A DNA stretch of 14,740 nt, taken from an uncultured Planctomycetales bacterium (lineage in GTDB: Bacteria; Planctomycetota; Planctomycetia; Isosphaerales; Isosphaeraceae). Below the pieces are notes generated by a model. That model worked only from the letters and a program-made list of their open reading frames with translations, did no database searches and was not told the DNA's origin. Position numbers and translations under genes: made by a program. This document shows positions 12,324 to 14,740 of this stretch, piece by piece (position 1 is the stretch's first letter; each line of letters begins with the position of its first letter). The stretch is from positions 1-14,740 of the forward strand of contig CALKTZ010001075.1 of NCBI GenBank assembly GCA_937997355.1, written 5' to 3'.

Positions 12324-13106
12324 TCAGGCGATCGGCCCGTCCCCGGCCGCGTATTCGAGCCGGGCGATATATCCCTCCTCCCGGTCCGGGTCCACCAGGA
12401 CGCCGGCCAGGCGGTAGAGGTCGAAGGCGTTGACGAGGAGCTGCCTCGGCCCGTACTTCACCGTCGATGCGGTCTTCCATCGGATGCCGGTGATGAGGCC
12501 GAGCTTCATGATCAGCCGGGTATAGGGGTTGTGCCTCGGCGTCCCGGTCTCCGGGTCGACCGCATACAGTTCGTCGTCGGTGACGGACGTAACGAACGCC
12601 CCGTTGATCGCCCGGTCGAGCAGGGATTCGATGCCGTCGGCCGGGACCCAGTCGTCGGCCTCGACCGGCATCTGGCTTTCTCGCCCGAGGTTCCGCCTGA
12701 GTATCGCGACTTCGGCCCCCGAGGCTTCCGTCCCGCCGCCTCCCTCGCGGTTCATGACGCCCCTGAGCCGGATCACGAACGCGGCGGCCGCGTGCTGAAT
12801 CCCGAGCACCTGGCCGATCACTTGCCTGCGATACCAGTCCGGCCCATCGTCTAGCAGCACGGCCCGCGCCTTGTGGGGGCCGACGAGCTTCTCGACGTCC
12901 TCCCTGCGGACGAAGGGCCAGATGCCATTCGTTTCCCGTATCTCTATCCCCCGCTTCTCGCACTCCGTCTTCCAGTCGTCGGGGCCGCCGCCGCCGACCG
13001 CGTTGGCCAGGCGGTGCATGCTGATCCAGTCTTGGGGGACGACCGGGGAGACGATCTGCCGGATCTCCGGCGGCTTCTTCGCTGCTTTGGTTGCTGTCGC
13101 TGGCAT
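12324..13106 (-). CDS. 260-aa protein, unknown, head-joining block
   Basis: The protein starts MPATATKAAKKPPEIRQIVS, with an Ala/Lys-rich leader. Residues about 25-75 form a possible helix-turn-helix or wedge fold (ISMHRLANAVGGGGPDDWK then FVRREDVEKLVG), and the rest is a mixed helix/strand domain with a Gly-rich loop (MNREGGGGTEASGAE) and a WVPADGIESLLDRAINGAF stretch. AAGGA lies about 8 nt before the ATG. It lies between the SHOCT-like gene and the 152-aa gene. No catalytic motif, portal, protease or capsid signature can be seen. It could be an unrecognised structural protein. Function unknown. Confidence 0.7.
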   Translation of the reverse strand: MPATATKAAKKPPEIRQIVSPVVPQDWISMHRLANAVGGGGPDDWKTECEKRGIEIRETNGIWPFVRREDVEKLVGPHKARAVLLDDGPDWYRRQVIGQVLGIQHAAAAFVIRLRGVMNREGGGGTEASGAEVAILRRNLGRESQMPVEADDWVPADGIESLLDRAINGAFVTSVTDDELYAVDPETGTPRHNPYTRLIMKLGLITGIRWKTASTVKYGPRQLLVNAFDLYRLAGVLVDPDREEGYIARLEYAAGDGPIA

Positions 13107-13142
13107 TGATATTTCCTTAACTGATGGAGGGTTGATCGGACG

Positions 13143-13499
13143 TCACTTCGTCCGCATGGGGATGGAATAAAGCAGGCCCGCCAGCGAAGTCTCGATATCG
13201 CGCCGCATCTTCCAGAGCATCGCGACTTCGGAGTCGGTGAGGATGTGGGGCTTGGCCTTGGTCCTGGTTTTCGTGAAGATGCCCCGGCGTTCCCGCTTTC
13301 CGCCGAGGACGAGCGGCCGGGCGATGCGGTCCTTCACCCGGGCCAATCCCCAGGATCGAGCCCTGAGTTCCTTGCGGGAATCGGCGATCGCCTCGGCCTT
13401 GAGGTGCTCGTAGCCCTCAAGCGAGATGTGGCCGCCGTAATAGTTCTTCTCGAGCTGGGCGAGCGTGCGGGCCAGTTGGCCCTCGCGGGTGTCGTTCAT
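13143..13499 (-). CDS. 118-aa SHOCT-like protein
   Basis: The N-terminal part MNDTREGQLARTLAQLEKNY followed by YGGHISLEGYEHLKAEAI resembles the short oligomerisation SHOCT motif (a helix, then 'G-x-I-S/T-x-x-E-Y-x-x-L/K'). The middle is strongly basic (ARVKDRIARPLVL, GGKRERRGIFTKTRTKAK), and the C-terminal helix ends SLAGLLYSIPMRTK. ATG 13499 overlaps the previous stop (ATGA) and has GGAG 9 nt upstream. SHOCT motifs usually mediate oligomerisation, so a DNA- or protein-binding oligomer is plausible. The longer frame to 13709 lacks a start signal. Confidence 0.6.
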   Translation of the reverse strand: MNDTREGQLARTLAQLEKNYYGGHISLEGYEHLKAEAIADSRKELRARSWGLARVKDRIARPLVLGGKRERRGIFTKTRTKAKPHILTDSEVAMLWKMRRDIETSLAGLLYSIPMRTK

Positions 13500-13756
13500 C
13501 GGATTGACTCCATGTGGATGGTGGGTACATCTAGTCCTTGGATGATCGTGATTCCGGACCCGCCGCGCGGGCCTCTCAGTCGGGCGTGCTCCAGGCATTC
13601 CCAGGGGTTCATGGCGTCGTGGAGCCAGGCGCGGAACCGGCCCCGGTAGTCGCGGTCGTCCCAGGGTCGGACGGCGCAATCTCGGCGATGGCGTGTCGCC
13701 CGGCCGCACTTTTTGCAGAATATCCAGCGTCGGCGTTCGATAGTCTTCATGGGCAT
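13496..13756 (-). CDS. 86-aa Cys-rich small basic protein
   Basis: The protein begins MPMKTIERRRWIFCKKCGRA, then TRHRRDC, giving CxxCG with a nearby His and Cys that could bind zinc. The middle (WDDRDYRGRFRAWLHDAMNP) is highly charged and aromatic. It is very basic and probably binds nucleic acid. ATG 13756 or the ATG two codons later at 13750 could start it; neither has a strong ribosome site. It follows the tape measure gene on the minus strand after the antisense lipoprotein gene, and couples to the SHOCT-like gene downstream. Confidence 0.55.
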   Translation of the reverse strand: MPMKTIERRRWIFCKKCGRATRHRRDCAVRPWDDRDYRGRFRAWLHDAMNPWECLEHARLRGPRGGSGITIIQGLDVPTIHMESIR

Positions 13757-13779
13757 ATCACGACTCGGGAGCAACGGTC

Positions 13780-14073
13780 ATGCGATGGTTGATATTGGCT
13801 GCGGTGCTGGGCTTGGCCGCCGGCTGCGGGCAGCCGCTGAGGGTCGATGCTTCGACGGACGAGTCGGCGCGGGCCTCGGTCAAGGCGATCCTCGATTCAC
13901 TCTCGGAGCCGGAGAAGTCGGAGTTCCTCGGCGCGGCCATGAAATCAGCGATGCCTTTCGTCATGAAAGCGAGCTTCTCGAAGGGGACGACCAAATCGGA
14001 CGGCGCGGCCATGTACAAGGTTCTCCACGGGATGACAGCCAAGGAGGCGATCGCCTGGTCGAAGCAGCAATGA
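13780..14073 (+). CDS. Small lipoprotein, antisense within the structural run
   Basis: This 97-aa protein has a clear lipoprotein signal: MRWLILAAVLGLAAGC, with LAAG|C as lipobox and the acceptor Cys at residue 16. The mature part begins CGQPLRVDASTDESARASVK and continues as helices (SLSEPEKSEFLGAAMKSAMP), resembling small host/phage-borne lipoproteins of the DUF6694 type; that family match is from memory. GGGAG lies 8 nt before the ATG. It is the only gene on the plus strand in the structural region, beginning 23 bp from the divergent 86-aa gene and ending 6 bp from the tape measure stop. It fits a 'moron': surface lipoproteins of prophages often block superinfection or affect envelope stress. 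It could also act in host release; no spanin partner is seen. Confidence 0.75.
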   Translation: MRWLILAAVLGLAAGCGQPLRVDASTDESARASVKAILDSLSEPEKSEFLGAAMKSAMPFVMKASFSKGTTKSDGAAMYKVLHGMTAKEAIAWSKQQ

Positions 14074-14079
14074 GCGATG

Positions 14080-14740
14080 CTATCCCAGTACGGCCACCCT
14101 CGGTTTCTTCACGGCATCGAGCACCTTCCCGTTGATCTCGTTGGCTTTCTTGAGTTCGCTAAGCTGCTGCTGGGGTGTGTCGCTCTCTCCGTTGAGCTGG
14201 GCCGCCCGCAACTTGCTGGCGAAGTCGGACGCTCCCAGGACTTCGGATTTGAACTTGTCCTCTTTGGCTACGGCCTTCTCCATCGCCGCCTGGATCTGAG
14301 GGGCTTGCTGCTTCTTGGTCATCGCGACGAACGGATTCGCCTTGGCTTCCCGCTCGCCCATTCTGGCCAGGATTTCCTCGCGCTGGGCCTCGACGCCTTT
14401 CCATGTGGATTTGGCGGCTTCCGGCATCTTCGAGATCGTGGCCTCGAAGCCGTCGAGCAACCCCGAGAAGTCGGCAGCCTCCCCGGTGATGGCACCTTTG
14501 AGGGCCTTGTAGATATTGGCCCCCGCGTTCTGCGCCACCGTGACCACGGCATTGAACGAGTCGGCGAGGATCTGATACCAGTTGTCCCCGATCCACTTGC
14601 CGATGTTGACGATGTCCGTCCCCATCTGCTCGAACGAGGCAATGAACCCGCCAAACTGGTCAACCACCGGGAGGAATGCGAGGGACCAGACGTCGCCGAG
14701 GTTCCGCCACGCGGCCCCGATGGTGTCGACCCAACCGATG
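14080..14740 (-). CDS. Tape measure protein, C-terminal part (enters at position 14740)
   Basis: The open frame enters at the right end and ends at TGA 14080, giving about 219 residues here. The start of this part is WVDTIGAAWRNLGDVWSLAF, followed by LPVVDQFGGFIASFEQ and GKWIGDNWYQILADSFNAVV, hydrophobic helices with Trp and Gly spacing typical of tape measure cores. The end is a charged helical region (KSTWKGVEAQREEI, QAPQIQAAMEKAVAKEDKF, then QQQLSELKKANEI). The apparent in-frame GTG at 14667 is not a real start because the frame stays open beyond it. Joined across the window ends with the N-terminal part at 1-134, it makes one open frame of about 264 residues. Confidence 0.75.
   Translation of the reverse strand, partial: IGWVDTIGAAWRNLGDVWSLAFLPVVDQFGGFIASFEQMGTDIVNIGKWIGDNWYQILADSFNAVVTVAQNAGANIYKALKGAITGEAADFSGLLDGFEATISKMPEAAKSTWKGVEAQREEILARMGEREAKANPFVAMTKKQQAPQIQAAMEKAVAKEDKFKSEVLGASDFASKLRAAQLNGESDTPQQQLSELKKANEINGKVLDAVKKPRVAVLG

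Noticed and set aside
13758..14042. Minus-strand 94-codon ORF that would neatly fill the gap between the tape measure and the 86-aa gene
   Set aside because: It starts at TTG without a ribosome site and reads as the antisense of the lipoprotein gene, which has a lipobox and a good ribosome site.

Overview
The window is a GC-rich, gene-dense, phage-derived element, most likely from a Planctomycetota-like or similar high-GC Gram-negative bacterium. The host guess rests on base composition, codon use and protein style only and is weak. Almost all genes lie on the minus strand. They include a primase-helicase, two tail-assembly-chaperone-like proteins, a tape measure protein, a gp6-type head-tail connector, an HK97 gp10-type head-closure protein and a small terminase-like protein.

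The ends of the window appear to belong to one gene. A tape measure N-terminus runs off position 1 and a tape measure C-terminus enters at position 14740, both on the minus strand. Joined end to end they stay in frame with no stop and give a coherent protein of about 264 residues. The simplest reading is a complete circular (or circularly permuted) molecule of about 14.7 kb. This is an inference from the frame and fold-like continuity; no terminal repeat is visible.

Layout, read along the minus strand. 5369-1851: replication block (excisionase/MerR-like HTH protein, tiny Cys/His protein, short leader ORF, 1042-aa primase-helicase). 1781-1, continuing at 14740-14080: tail block (28-aa and 62-aa small proteins, chaperone A, 59-aa protein, chaperone B, tape measure). 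14073-13780: a lipoprotein gene on the plus strand, antisense within the run. 13756-9300: head-joining block (zinc-type small protein, SHOCT-like protein, 260-aa unknown, 152-aa unknown structural candidate, gp6-like connector, gp10-like protein, TerS-like protein, Zn protein, 254-aa Zn protein). 8960-8682: basic ribbon-helix-helix-like regulator. Plus-strand accessory cassette 7007-8593: unknown acidic protein, a three-repeat CRISPR-like array, another unknown protein and small ORFs, ended by a clear terminator. 6734-6202: ribbon-helix-helix protein plus a 114-aa partner, divergent from the cassette. 5370-6201: about 830 bp without a convincing gene, rich in hairpins, short repeats and a G-quadruplex-like tract; a candidate origin, attachment or packaging region.

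If the circle is real, the element carries a small terminase, connectors, chaperones and a short tape measure, but no recognisable large terminase, portal, protease, major capsid, major tail tube, lysis genes or integrase. That makes it incomplete as a phage. It looks like a phage satellite, or a phage-plasmid relic, that replicates itself and would have to borrow a helper's capsid and packaging motor while supplying its own packaging specificity, head-tail joint and tail-length ruler. That combination is the main point of interest.
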